This document shows positions 22,661 through 33,889 of a stretch of 64,000 nt of DNA, in pieces. The position numbers were made by a program, and so were the translations under genes. The first letter of the stretch is position 1, and the number at the start of each line of letters is the position of its first letter. Origin of the DNA: Tubiluchus corallicola (lineage: Eukaryota; Priapulida; Priapulimorpha; Priapulimorphida; Tubiluchidae); NCBI GenBank assembly GCA_030141605.1, contig JAQGDQ010000905.1, forward strand, positions 17,774-81,773. The letters are read 5' to 3'. Under the pieces are notes generated by a model. The model worked only from the letters and a program-made list of their open reading frames with translations, was not told the DNA's origin and did no database searches.

Positions 22661-22664
22661 TTAA

Positions 22665-23449
22665 GCATTATTATATGCTTGTTTGATATAGTAATACTAC
22701 AGATTGCATTATGATCTGACCAAGTTTTACAACATCTAATTGTATCTATGGTCATGATTGCGAGCATAGGTGGCCACTGTCTTGCATTCAGATCACTAGC
22801 TACTGACTAAAGTTTGATGAATTTCTATGTAATAAGATGAAGGCTGTTCTTAAAATCGGAAGAAGTGTAAAAATGTTTATTTGGGCTTCTTCCTCAGAGG
22901 GTATATATAGTTGTAATCTAGCCAAAATTTTACTGGCTACCTTGCAGTGACATAACATTGCATTATGGCACTGCACCTCCTCATCGAGGATAATCCGTAA
23001 CCAATTATTCGTATGTTGTCATTATATTTGTACTTTGTAGTTGTAACAGTGATCTCGACGCAGAAGATTTCTGTTATTGTAAGACGCGGAGTGTTAGTTT
23101 TGTTATGGCAAATTACCATTTTTTACGTGTTCTATAAGTATAATAAAAGAAATATCCAGAGAAATGAGTTACGAATAAGAAGTTTTATAATATTGAACTA
23201 AAGCATACTCATAGTAGTGTGGATTGTTTTACTCATGCTTATTTTGTTAATTGTCTTATGTATATTTAGCATAAAATGCTTTGTTAAATAACTGGAGGAC
23301 ATTTCTGTATCTGGAATCACAACTTTCTTGGTTCAAATCCCAATTGGCTCACAATTTTTAGTGTTTTGCTTCTCCTGTTAACTAATAATCGTGCTAAATG
23401 TTCTTTGAAAGGTGTGCCTACAAATAGCAATTAACTACCATGTAATACT
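22665..23449. other. No gene recognised
   Basis: Unique AT-rich DNA. A lone B-box-like ggttcaaatccc at about 23332 hints at another SINE remnant. Confidence 0.4.
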
Positions 23450-23580
23450 AATTAAATGAAGGAACTAGGCACTAAACAAAAATGAGCAAACCAGGATTTG
23501 AACACAGAACTTACTACTCGACAAGTTGAATGTGCATGCTGATAGATATACCCAGTCAGTCACCACATATACTTTGAACA
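23450..23580 (-). repeat. tRNA-derived SINE, source of the adjacent satellite
   Basis: On the minus strand an A-box-like gactgactgggtatatctat and a B-box gtgttcaaatcctgg lie at tRNA spacing. The flanking text ggcactaa...ggatttgaa is shared with 61420-61450, indicating one SINE family. The segment from the B-box leftward is what is amplified in the 67-bp array. Confidence 0.6.
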
Positions 23581-24893
23581 GAACTCTAGAAGTTGAATGT
23601 GCATGCTGAACAGAACTCTAGAAGTTGAATGTGCATGCTGATAGATACACCCAGTCAGTCGCCACATATACTTTGAACAGAACTCGACAAGTTGAATGTG
23701 CATGCTGACAGATATACCCAGTCAGTTGCCACATATACTTTGAACAGAACTCTAGAAGTTGAATGTGCATGCTGATAGATATACCCAGTCAGTCGCCACA
23801 TATACTTTGAACAGAACTCTAGAAGTTGAATGTGCATGCTGATAGATACACCCAGTCAGTCGCCACATATACTTTGAACAAAACTCTAGAAGTTGAATGT
23901 GCATGCTGATAGATATACCCAGTCAGTCGCCACATATACTTTGAACAGAACTCTAGAAGTTGAATGTGCATGCTGACAGATATACCCAGTCAGTCGCCAC
24001 ATATACTTTGAACAGAACTCGAGAAGTTGAATGTGCATGCTGACAGATATACCCAGTCAGTCGCCACATATACTTTGAACAGAACTCGACAAGTTGAATG
24101 TGCATGCTGATAGATATACCCAGTCAGTCGCCACATATACTTTGAACAGAACTCTAGAAGTTGAATGTGCATGCTGATAGATATACCCAGTCAGTCGCCA
24201 CATATACTTTGAACAGAACTCTAGAAGTTGAATGTGCATGCTGACAGATATACCCAGTCAGTCGCCACATATACTTTGAACAGAACTCTAGAAGTTGAAT
24301 GTGCATGCTGATAGATATACCCAGTCAGTCGCCACATATACTTTGAACAGAACTCTACAAGTTGAATGTGCATGCTGATAGATATACCCAGTCAGTCGCC
24401 ACATATACTTTGAACAGAACTCTAGAAGTTGAATGTGCATGCTGATAGATATACCCAGTCAGTCGCCACATATACTTTGAACAGAACTCTAGAAGTTGAA
24501 TGTGCATGCTGATAGATATACCCAGTCAGTCGCCACATATACTTTGAACAGAACTCTAGAAGTTGAATGTGCATGCTGATAGATATACCCAGTCAGTCGC
24601 CACATATACTTTGAACAGAACTCTAGAAGTTGAATGTGCATGCTGATAGATACACCCAGTCAGTCGCCACATATACTTTGAACAAAACTCTAGAAGTTGA
24701 ATGTGCATGCTGATAGATATACCCAGTCAGTCGCCACATATACTTTGAACAGAACTCTAGAAGTTGAATGTGCATGCTGACAGATATACCCAGTCAGTCG
24801 CCACATATACTTTGAACAGAACTCGACAAGTTGAATGTGCATGCTGACAGATATACCCAGTCAGTCGCCACATATACTTTGAACAGAACACTG
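23520..24893. repeat. 67-bp satellite derived from a tRNA-like unit, about 20 copies
   Basis: Units read agttgaatgtgcatgctgat, agatatacccagtcagtcgc, cacatatactttgaacagaa, ctctaga. The tail tttgaacagaactct matches the SINE's tttgaacacagaactt less a short deletion, and the rest matches its A-box half. Array edges decay near 24893. Superunits are visible: the tacacccag and caaaactc variants recur together near 23850 and 24650. Confidence 0.95.
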
Positions 24894-25125
24894 AAGTTAA
24901 ATATACACTGATAGACACCAAATCAGTCGCCAAATATACTTAACAGATTTAGAATTTGATGTGCATCCAAAAATATACATAGTTTTTTGACATTTTTGTT
25001 TACATGTACGGGTAATTACATCATATGATGCAAAATTCTTTTATATTTCTTGCAATCAACGAAATCTGTAGATTTTGCATGTGCCAGCTTTTGACTAATT
25101 GTTTTTTTATATTACAGGTGAATGA

Positions 25126-25422
25126 AATGGCTTCGACTAGAAGATTTTGCAAAAATAAGGATAATTCTGCTACATCTGCGGTGAATACACCCCTGTTCCG
25201 AACAGGAATCTAGTGACAAATTTCATAAAGCGTGCTTACCGCGCTTATTTTGGTATTAAACTTGGTGACCAGGATAAAGCTTGGTCACCACACATGGTAT
25301 ACAACTCAAGCACCGAGTATCCGCGACAGTGGACCAAACGCAAGAAGAGTTGTCTGAAGTTTGGAATTCCTGCGGTTTGGAGGGAGTCTGATTATAATCA
25401 GCCAGTTTATCGACACGATTAA
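25126..25422 (+). pseudogene. Frameshifted zinc-finger-like gene fragment
   Basis: After an atattacag acceptor the sequence encodes MASTRRFCKNKDN. One base is then out of register, and the frame continues as FCYICGEYTPVP (a CxxC pair) into VTNFIKRAYRAYFGIKLGDQ, TEYPRQWTKRKKS and LKFGIPAVWRESD. I recall similar invertebrate proteins with a second CxxC after the HMV segment; here that position reads MVYNSS, so the pair is lost. The frameshift and missing cysteines mark a decayed copy. Function of the family is unknown to me. Confidence 0.55.
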
Positions 25423-25559
25423 GTAACTAAACAAGTGAAAGATTTGTTGGAAAGCACTGACAAAAAGTGTGTGTAAAGAAAGTCAACAAGGTGCATTTAA
25501 ACTGAGACACTGTACTGGATATCTGTTGTGGAGATTGCTGGCATCTATTAGAATTACAT

Positions 25560-25660
25560 AGAACATTGTCGAATGTTCCGTTGGAATGATCGCCTTACTG
25601 TCTGGAATTTTCTGGAACATTATTGCTGGAAGCTTCTTCAGCGCGCTATATAAGGCGAAG
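25560..25660 (+). promoter_or_regulatory. Heat-shock-type promoter: clustered HSEs and TATA box
   Basis: The nGAAnnTTCnnGAAn pattern of heat-shock factor sites occurs as gaatgttcc (25571), a perfect trimer GGAATTTTCTGGAAC (25604-25618) and GGAAGCTTC (25628-25636). A TATA box (ctatataag) follows near 25646. The downstream 5' leader-like sequence is GC-richer. No coding sequence follows within 250 bp, so the transcript may be spliced. Alternatively the region is an LTR: TGTTG at 25524 and CAACA at 25841 could be its ends, though no target duplication is seen. Confidence 0.5.
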
Positions 25661-26024
25661 CAGGCCGCCGACACGGGGAGCACACAGAGCACGCAGACCT
25701 CACACGGACGTATACTTACACATTCTCTTGTATACTTACTTTTTCAGATACGCTTAAACGTTTTCCAGATTTTCACGTTTACTGTAATCATTTCAACTTT
25801 CCTTCATACTTTTGTGTTGTAGAATTCTAAAAAACGTTTACAACATAAGTAATATAAATAGGAACGTATTAAGATTTTACGATACCCTAGGTTGATTGTT
25901 TTGTCCCGCCAATCTCTATTGTAAATTTATGGTTGTTAATGTAATGAGGAGATTAAGCAATTATTTGTGGTGTATTAGAAAAGCTATTAACCTAGGCTGT
26001 ATGTGGTTATTATTAATTACATGT

Positions 26025-26200
26025 ATTTGCATATGCTCAAATTCAAACAAATGCTTGTTGTGTAGTAACTTGCGTCTGTGGCACTTATATATATATATTT
26101 TCTGAGGAAAATAACATTTTTTTTCTAAACTGTAACACCCCTCAAACTTTGGGACCCTAGGATACAGCCTTGTTAGCCTATTGGTTGATAATGCTCCTGA
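26025..26200. repeat. Dispersed repeat R2, copy 2
   Basis: Related to 4490-4745 (atttgcata, aaatgcttgttgtgta, gcacttatata, caaactttggg, cctattggtt). Confidence 0.7.
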
Positions 26201-26384
26201 ATATAAAATGAGTCTGGCAGAAAAATTTAGTTTGATCTGTAAATTAATTGCATTTATATTGTAATTGTTGTCAGTGAAAGATCACTACAGAGCGAAGCAT
26301 CTTCTATTAGCTGTTACTGTTTGTAAAATAGACATTGCATGTTCAGACATGTTCTTTTTGTTTACTTGCCTTTCTGAGAAGGGT

Positions 26385-26515
26385 GGTTGACTCGCTAACC
26401 TTTGGTTTTTCGCCACCCTTTCTCCCATGTTCATTTGTATTTTTGTATATTTTATTGTTAAATTAATGTGAATAATGGAGAAAAATAAAAATTACTAACT
26501 TACTTACTTACAGCC
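26385..26515 (+). mobile_element. LINE 3' end with hairpin and simple-repeat tail
   Basis: gagaagggtgg and ccaccctttctc form a stem, followed by an AT-rich stretch and a ttacttacttac tail. The arrangement (hairpin, then a short tandem tail) is typical of the 3' ends of CR1/L2/RTE-like LINEs and resembles 58240-58375. No coding part remains. Confidence 0.5.
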
Positions 26516-26644
26516 AAAACATAATGACACTCTACAATTGGATCAGTAATAATCTTTACTCATGTTCTTGTTTAAGATATCTGTATTAATAAATAAATCA
26601 AATAAAAAATTAATGGTAAAGATGTTAATAATCGGAAGTATTTT

Positions 26645-28732
26645 AATATTTGTCACATTTGCAAAGAATTTTATAGCTTATGTGACAGTCACTGATTTCA
26701 GTCATCTTTATTAATTTAAACTGATATTTTATAAATACTGTGACGAAGCTACTGTGACACATTTGCAAAGAATTTTATAGCTTATGTGACAGTCACTGAT
26801 TTCAGTCATCTTTATTAATTTAAACTGATATTTTATAAATACTGTGACGAAGCTACTGTTACACATTTGCAAAGAATTTTATAGCTTATGTGACAGTCAT
26901 TGATTTCAGTCATCTTTATTAATTTAAACTGATATTTTATAAATACTGTGACGAAGCTACTGTGACACATTTGCAAATAATTTTATAGCTTATGTGACAG
27001 TCACTGATTTCAGTCATCTTTATTAATTTAAACTGATATTTTATAAATACTGTGACGAAGCTACTGTGACACATTTGCAAAGAATTTTATAGCTTATGTG
27101 ACAGTCACTGATTTCAGTCATCTTTATTAATTTAAACTGATATTTTATAAATACTGTGACGAAGCTACTGTTACACATTTGCAAAGAATTTTATAGCTTA
27201 TGTGACAGTCATTGATTTCAGTCATCTTTATTAATTTAAACTGATATTTTATAAATACTGTGACGAAGCTACTGTGACACATTTGCAAAGAATTTTATAG
27301 CTTATGTGACAGTCACTGAATTCAGTCATCTTTATTAATTTAAACTGATATTTTATAAATCCTGTGACGAAGCTACTGTGACACATTTGCAAATAATTTT
27401 ATAGCTTATGTGACAGTCACTGATTTCGGTCATCTTTATTAATTTAAACTGATATTTTATAAATCCTTCACGAAGCTACTGTGACACATTTGCAAAGAAT
27501 TTTATAGCTTATGTGACAGTCACTGTTTTCAGTCATCTTTATTAATTTAAACTGATATTTTATAAATCCTTCACGAAGCTACTGTGACACATTTGCAAAG
27601 AATTTTATCGCTTATGTGACAGTCACTGATTTCGGTCATCTTTATTAATTTAAACTGATATTTTATAAATCCTTCACGAAGCTACTGTGACACATTTGCA
27701 AAGAATTTTATAGCTTATGTGACAGTCACTGTTTTCAGTCATCTTTATTAATTTAAACTGATATTTTATAAATCCTGTGGCGAAGCTACTGTTACACATT
27801 TGCAAAGAATTTTATAGCTTATGTGACAGTCATTGATTTCAGTCATCTTTATTCATTTAAACTGATATTTTATAAATCCTGTGACAAAGCTACTGTGACA
27901 CATTTGCAAAGAATTTTATAGCTTATGTGACAGTCACTGAATTCAGTCATCTTTATTAATTTAAACTGATATTTTACAAATCCTGTGACGAAGCTACTGT
28001 GACACATTTGCAAATAATTTTATAGCTTATGTGACAGTCACTGATTTCAGTCATCTTTATTAATTTAAACTGATATTTTATAAATCCTTCACGAAGCTAC
28101 TGTGACACATTTGCAAAGAATTTTATAGCTTATGTGACAGTCACTGATTTCGGTCATCTTTATTAATTTAAACTGATATTTTATAAATCCTTCACGAAGC
28201 TACTGTGACACATTTGCAAAGAATTTTATAGCTTATGTGATAGTCACTGTTTTCAGTCATCTTTATTAATTTAAACTGATATTTTATAAATCCTTCACGA
28301 AGCTACTGTGACACATTTGCAAAGAATTTTATAGCTTATGTGACAGTCACTGTTTTCAGTCATCTTTATTAATTTAAACTGATATTTTATAAATCCTGTG
28401 GCGAAGCTACTGTTACACATTTGCAAAGAATTTTATAGCTTATGTGACAGTCATTGATTTCAGTCATCTTTATTAATTTAAACTGATATTTTATAAATCC
28501 TGTGACAAAGCTACTGTGACACATTTGCAAAGAATTTTATAGCTTATGTGACAGTCACTGAATTCAGTCATCTTTATTAATTTAAACTGATATTTTATAA
28601 ATCCTGTGACGAAGCTACTGTGACACATTTGCAAATAATTTTATAGCTTATGTGACAGTCACTGATTTCAGTCATCTTTATTAATTTAAACTGATATTTT
28701 ATAAATCCTGTGACGAAGCTACTGTGACAAGC
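26645..28732. repeat. 104-bp satellite, about 20 copies
   Basis: Unit landmarks: cacatttgcaaagaatttta, tagcttatgtgacagtcact, atctttattaatttaaactg, cgaagctactgtga. Subtypes (atactgtgacg, atccttcacg, atcctgtggcg) occur in a repeating order, so blocks of several units were duplicated together. The right edge enters the coding end of the membrane-protein gene. Confidence 0.97.
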
Positions 28733-29513
28733 TACGATTCGAAACTGATTCCATGCAAGCTGGTAAAGCCGGCTGAGACTTTAGCAAATCTCCTTTACCA
28801 TTTTTATGTAACTGTTTGTATGTCTCATACACATCCAAGTCTGAATTCCACTGTTCTGCAGCTCTAACAACATCCTCGTCATCTATGCATCCTTCGACCA
28901 ATTTGGGAAACTCGTCTCTCCGAGCAGCCAATCTGGCAGCTAGCTCTTTTTTGCAAGCGTGACGATTCTTCTTCCTTTCGCTTTTCGCTAGTGCCTTCAA
29001 TCTTATAATTTCTCTTTTTACGTGTGCTTTGCACGCTTCTTTATAAGCTTTCTCGTTCGTCTCGCGCATTGCAATTTCATTCTTAAGCTTCCTAAATGCC
29101 TTTTGATTTTCGTTTTCTATCGCCTCCATTTCTTTCTTGCGTGTCCTGTACTGACCGTACCTGAAGCTGCCATATGCAATTAACGTTAATAGTATTGTAA
29201 TCAATGCCGCTATCGCCAAAATCAAGAGGTTCACGTTTTCTGTCAGTGATATTTGACTTTCCGAACCACTGTCTGCTTTCTGCGGTGAATCAGATGACAC
29301 AGTCTCTTCATCGCCAGCCTCATCATCGCCATCATCTCTCTTCTGCATAGTTTTTACAACATTTGACTCATCTTTGACAATGCCAGGTTCATGAAGGTTG
29401 CTAACAACATAGTCCACAGTTTGTCTATGTCTGGTAAAGCACATTTTTTGCAAGGCTGCATTTGGCAAATTGAAAAATGGTAATGCTAGTACTAAAAGCA
29501 CAAAAACTTTCAT
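28719..29513 (-). CDS. Small type I membrane protein, unrecognised family
   Basis: An uninterrupted 264-codon minus-strand frame. I take the ATG at 29513 as the start: an in-frame TAG lies upstream, an A is at -3, and the ATG opens a signal peptide (KVFVLLVLALPFFNLPNA, residues 2-19). A short, acidic, Ser/Asp/Glu-rich ectodomain with one Cys (25) and a KR dibasic site (58-59) follows. Residues 94-117 are one membrane helix, followed by RYGQYRTRKK as stop-transfer. The cytoplasmic tail is highly charged and probably coiled-coil to about residue 200. The last codons and TAG come from the edge of the 104-bp satellite. No homolog is recognised. It may be single-exon, or the 3' end may have been rewritten by the satellite. 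Confidence 0.7.
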   Translation of the reverse strand: MKVFVLLVLALPFFNLPNAALQKMCFTRHRQTVDYVVSNLHEPGIVKDESNVVKTMQKRDDGDDEAGDEETVSSDSPQKADSGSESQISLTENVNLLILAIAALITILLTLIAYGSFRYGQYRTRKKEMEAIENENQKAFRKLKNEIAMRETNEKAYKEACKAHVKREIIRLKALAKSERKKNRHACKKELAARLAARRDEFPKLVEGCIDDEDVVRAAEQWNSDLDVYETYKQLHKNGKGDLLKSQPALPACMESVSNRSLSQ

Positions 29514-29529
29514 ATTTTTTCCATTCAAC

Positions 29530-29989
29530 TTCCATATTCGAAAATACTATTTGGAATGTATGGCATTTAGAACACACTAATCTCAACTACCATTGTTCTG
29601 AAACTTTTGGAATGCGCAGTGTTTGTTTCAGGACATTTGTGGACAAGGATTAATACTGTAATTAATATTTTACCTGACGGGTTTCATCAATTGTTACCGA
29701 TTCGTTAATTATCAATTTTTACTAAGGTATTTGCTGGTTTTGGCATTCATTACTATGTAGCTTTTTATCTGTTTAAGAGTTAAGAGACTACATTACCATC
29801 ATTAGGGGGGCAGTAATAAATGACTATTTGGAAAGTGTAAAACTGCTCGTGCATTATTGATCATTAGTGGATGGTGTAACTGCATACAATTTCAAATTGG
29901 ACATAACGTTTTTGCAGGGTTTTAGTAGGTTGTTGTTGCTGTTGTTGCTGTCATCATTAAAATTGTGTGAGCGGTGCAGTGGGTCAGGT
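29530..29989. other. Upstream region of the membrane-protein gene
   Basis: No clear TATA box or other promoter element was recognised on the minus strand. Confidence 0.3.
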
Positions 29990-30295
29990 ATCGTGTTGAC
30001 GGTATGAGGGTGGTGTGGGGCGGGTAATGTAGTAGGTGTGGTTTGGTGCCGTGTTATGGAATGGCATTGGTATAATTGTGTGGTGACAGTGATGTGGTAT
30101 GATATAGGGGTGGTATACTGTGGATGGCATGGTGCGTGTAGCGTTGCTTGGTGTGGTATGAGTGATGCAGTATGGCTGCCGTGGTGTGGCATAGTATGAG
30201 TGGTGCGTGGTGTAGCTGTTGCGATGTGGGTGGTGTGGTGTGGTGTGAAGTGGCATGGATGGTGTAATGCGAGTGATATGACATGGCGGGTGTAG
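29990..30295. repeat. Degenerate TGGTG-rich low-complexity region
   Basis: Irregular tggtgtggtgtgg, gatggtat and gcggg words without a fixed period. The minus-strand His/Pro/Thr-rich frames are by-products of composition. Confidence 0.8.
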
Positions 30296-30737
30296 TGACA
30301 ATAAAGTTTATAATATGAGATAAGCTTTTTCGGTATTATCTTAATAAACACTGAACGTGTTGAATTCTGATTTGTTCTATAAAGTCTATAACAGTCCACA
30401 GGGGCATAATTAGTTGCAGTAAGAGAAAACTTCGAGCCATACCAACTGGATTTTGTTAATTCAAGATGTGCTGTAATGAGTTAAAAGATATTGACGTTAT
30501 GTGTCTAGAATACTCATGATTTGGGGCAAACGACATATGTAAATTCTTCAATCAAATTACAATTAGTTGTTTAGTTACATTGTAAATTAGCTATAGATTA
30601 CTACAACTCTGTATTGTGAAACCACTAAATTATGCATAATTGATTTTTGGGTATCCATATTCTTTGGCATCATTTTTTTATTTACATGGAATGGTGCGTT
30701 TTGGAATAAAGGAGAAAAATACAGAACAAAATTTAAA

Positions 30738-30886
30738 ATTAAAATGAGATTGAGTTTAAACAATTGTCCGGTCTTCCTTTAAGGTTGAAAAATCAAACTC
30801 GTGTTCATTTGGTTGAGGAGCGTGAGTTTGATTTTTCGACCTTAAAGGAAGACCGGACGATTGTTTAAACTCAATCTCATTTTAAT
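30738..30886. mobile_element. Foldback MITE, about 149 bp
   Basis: Arms of about 62 bp are nearly perfect inverted copies (attaaaatgagattgagttt on the left), separated by about 25 bp. Each arm includes gtccggtcttcctttaag or its complement. No coding content. Confidence 0.9.
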
Positions 30887-31454
30887 ATCCTGTCCAAAAT
30901 ATACATTTTCTCGTCTATATAAGTTAGCAATTGTTTCTTGTATTTGAATAATTAGCTTACAAAGTTAATCAACGGCTATTGCCTACATCAGAAACTAACC
31001 ACAGTTTGTGCAATGGCAAGCATCACCCTTTGCGCATCAAGCATGTTTACATAAGTGTTATTTTTCTGCTTAAATGCGTGATGTCACGAAAATTGGCTCA
31101 CTTCATAATTTAAAAAATGAACTTTCTATTTACTTTTTGGAAATTATAAGTTCCACTGTAAACAGGCTGCGAAAATTCAGAGTGAAGACCGAGGAACAAC
31201 AATGGTACCTTCATAGATAATAAACAAAGAATTAGTTATTTCAATGGACTCACACATTTGTAGACGGAGTTATAATAAATTTACATCCATATTTGTTTCC
31301 TAACTTGACAAGCAAGAATTTTTGAAACAGAGACGATGAAAAATGGACAGTTCACAGTTAGTTGTAAGCAAATAAATGCAAACTATGAAACAGAAGTACA
31401 GCAGTAGAATAACACACTTCAACATAGCAATCAAAAAATGTACTCATTGGCACA
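30887..31454. other. No gene recognised
   Basis: Unique AT-rich DNA, possibly the diverged outer part of the repeat that begins near 31455. Confidence 0.4.
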
Positions 31455-31600
31455 AGTAGTGCTGGCAATGTAAACAATTGCAAAGCCATTTTCACACTGT
31501 TTAAAATTCAATAAAAAAATTTAGCAAGGATACCAGGTACTTAAGACAAGAAGCTGTCAGCTGTTCACCCAAACATTACTGTGTTATGTTGGACGAAATT
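31455..31600. repeat. Unexpanded relative of the 32-bp minisatellite locus
   Basis: Shares gcaaagccattttcacactg, tttagcaa and aacattactgtgtt with 41280-41960 and 47860-48370. In place of a long array it carries about one unit (gctgtcagctgttcacccaa). It looks like the pre-expansion state of the same repeat. Confidence 0.7.
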
Positions 31601-32001
31601 GTCTGCAACCGGGAATTTGATTAAAACTTTCATTGCCACTAGATGTCTCTGAAAATCCTGCACCAAAATGGACCAAATGGCTTTTTTCTTTGTGTTTGTT
31701 GGTTAAAAGAAAAGCAGAGAAGTTGAGTGGGAAGAGTTGGATTCGGTAAATGGTCTTCAAAGAAAACTCAAATTGAGGACCAAGAAAAATACAAATAAGA
31801 CAAAAGAAAATGAAAGAGAACATAATAAAAGTTGGGAGGGTATGTAGCTAACGCACCACATTACTTTAATAATGCAAGTGGTGAGAGTGTCAAAGAATGA
31901 AATACTTAAAGCAGCAAACTGGACTGGGAACTGTTTTAGAATCAAATCCACCAGGAAATACACTTTTACACCTGTGTAATAGATATTGTGGAAGTGGGAA
32001 T

Positions 32002-32409
32002 TGTACATTGTAATTAGGTGCTGCCATCTATGTGCTAATCTTGTTACATTCTACCAGCTGACTTACCTTCAGTATAATTGTATGGTCCAGTGAATACATA
32101 CACACTGGTCCTCTCCCTATCTTAAATTAATGGTTGTTGTGAAGCCTGTGCAACTCTGCATAGGTCAAGTTCTATACCTGTATACTGACTGTGAAACAGG
32201 TTTTACTGACTGTTTTTGCTTTCTAGTTTTTGCTCAATGTTCAGTGCAGCAGTTTTGCTACTCATGTTTTCTGTAGTTCAATAAACACTTTTCTGTTGTG
32301 TGCAGTGCAAATATTTATTATAGATTTTTGGTTCCTATTCATACTTCTCTGTGCCTAAACTCAATCATAACAAAGTGACTGAACAACAACTTCAAAAATG
32401 ACTTTCACA
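32002..32409 (+). mobile_element. BEL/Pao 5' LTR with primer-binding site
   Basis: Begins TGTACATTG and ends TTTCACA. It is followed two bases later by TGGTCCTTCAAGCCGAATC, a BEL-type primer-binding site. It aligns with the solo LTR at 37792-38272 (ttaggtgctgccatctatg, tggtccagtgaata, aataaacacttttc). A poly(A) signal (aataaa) lies near 32280. Confidence 0.85.
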
Positions 32410-32486
32410 TATGGTCCTTCAAGCCGAATCTGAACCCAGACAGCACACAAGGATAACAATACAGCACTTCTACTTCTGTTGTCAAC

Positions 32487-33865
32487 ATGACAGAGCAAGT
32501 GGAGAAAACTAAACGAGTTCGACGAGCTTTGAGATCTTCTGTTACAAAGGCTACAGCCTTATTAACTGATGAACTAGATAGAGAAATTCCTAGGAAGGAA
32601 GAGGTGAGCCTTCTCTTATCACTTGTTACGGAAAGTTGAAAATCCTACCATTACAGGTCCTGCTGCACGCACCAGTCGAGCTGACACTCTTTCCGACACT
32701 TCAGTATTTCGTTCAGCCGCTGTTACTCGTTTGCCTAAACTGATACTGCCAAAATTTGATGGCCAGATTTTGGAATGGCTGGCGTTTTGGGAACTGTTTG
32801 ATGCTGCTGTCCTTTCTCATGGGCATTTAGCGCCTGTGCAGAAGTTCACTTATTTAAAAGGACAACTCTGCGGTGAGGCTGCCACAGCCATAGCCGGTTT
32901 ACCTCTTTCCTCAGCCAACTACTCTATTGCCATTCAACTACTTGAGTGTTGGTTTGGGTGCAAAGAAGTTCTAATAAGTGCACATATGTCAGCACTTCTT
33001 CGATTGCCACCATGCACTTCTCTTGATGCGAAGCCACTTTGGAAAGTGCTTGACGAGCTTGACACGAACGTACGGGGTCTTGAAGCCCTAAATGTCACTT
33101 CAGATTCTTATGGTCGGTTACTAATACCAGTCCTGTTGTTTCGTCTTCCTTCACAGCTCTCGATCACTTTGGCCCATTGTATCTTGGTGACCAGACCAAA
33201 GCATGAGTTCTGCTGTTCACATGTGCCATCACTAAAGCCGTACACATGGAAGTTGTCACCTCCCTGAGTGAGAAAGATACTGAACTTGCTGTTCGTCGGT
33301 TCTTAGCACGCCGTGGACCCGCTCAGTTCTACAGCGACAATGCTCGATCATTCGTCAGCTTGGTGAAACACATGCAGAAGAGTCTGTCCTGGTCCTTCAT
33401 CCCTGAAGCTGCACCCTGGTGGGGAGGTTACTGGGAGAGACTCATTGGACTGTCAAACCCTCGTGTCGCAAGACACTTCGCAGCACATCCTTATCTCTGC
33501 CTGAACTTACCACAGTAGTTACGGAATTAGAGGAACGCATCAATAGGCGGCCGCTCGTTTTGTCTGGAGAAGAGCCTTTGACTCCAGGACACTTCATCTT
33601 TGGGACTACTCCACCTGCACTTTTGGACATAAGCATCCACGATTCACCACCTCCTGAAGATTTACAGAGGAGATGGAGACATCGTCTTACCATCAGCACT
33701 CATCTTTGGTCCAGATGGAGGAACGAGTATCTTCTATCACTACGACAATGGAGAACCAAGTCAAGATTTCCAGCTATTCCTAAAGAAGGAGATATTGTCC
33801 TTGTCCATGCCAAGCCTCTCCCTCGATGGTGTTGGCCGCTAGGCAAGATCGAATCGCTGATGTAA
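32487..33865 (+). pseudogene. BEL/Pao retrotransposon: gag and integrase remnants, pol deleted
   Basis: The gag start (ATG 32487) is cut by a stop at 32637. A DUF1759-type gag region (LPKLILPKFDGQILEWLAFW, near 32730) continues to about 33155. There it passes straight into integrase sequence (LDHFGPLYLGDQ, then VHMEVVTSLS and FYSDNARSFV), followed by the C-terminal DUF5641 region ending PRWCWPLGKIE. Protease, reverse transcriptase and RNase H are missing between them. Frameshifts and stops occur, so it cannot move. The 3' LTR is not adjacent; PLE sequence begins about 25 bp later. Confidence 0.85.
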
Positions 33866-33889
33866 ACAGCTTGTTTGTATGATTGTATG

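Noticed and set aside
29854-30399. His/Pro/Thr-rich minus-strand frame of 181 codons
   Set aside because: It is low-complexity TGGTG sequence with several overlapping open frames.
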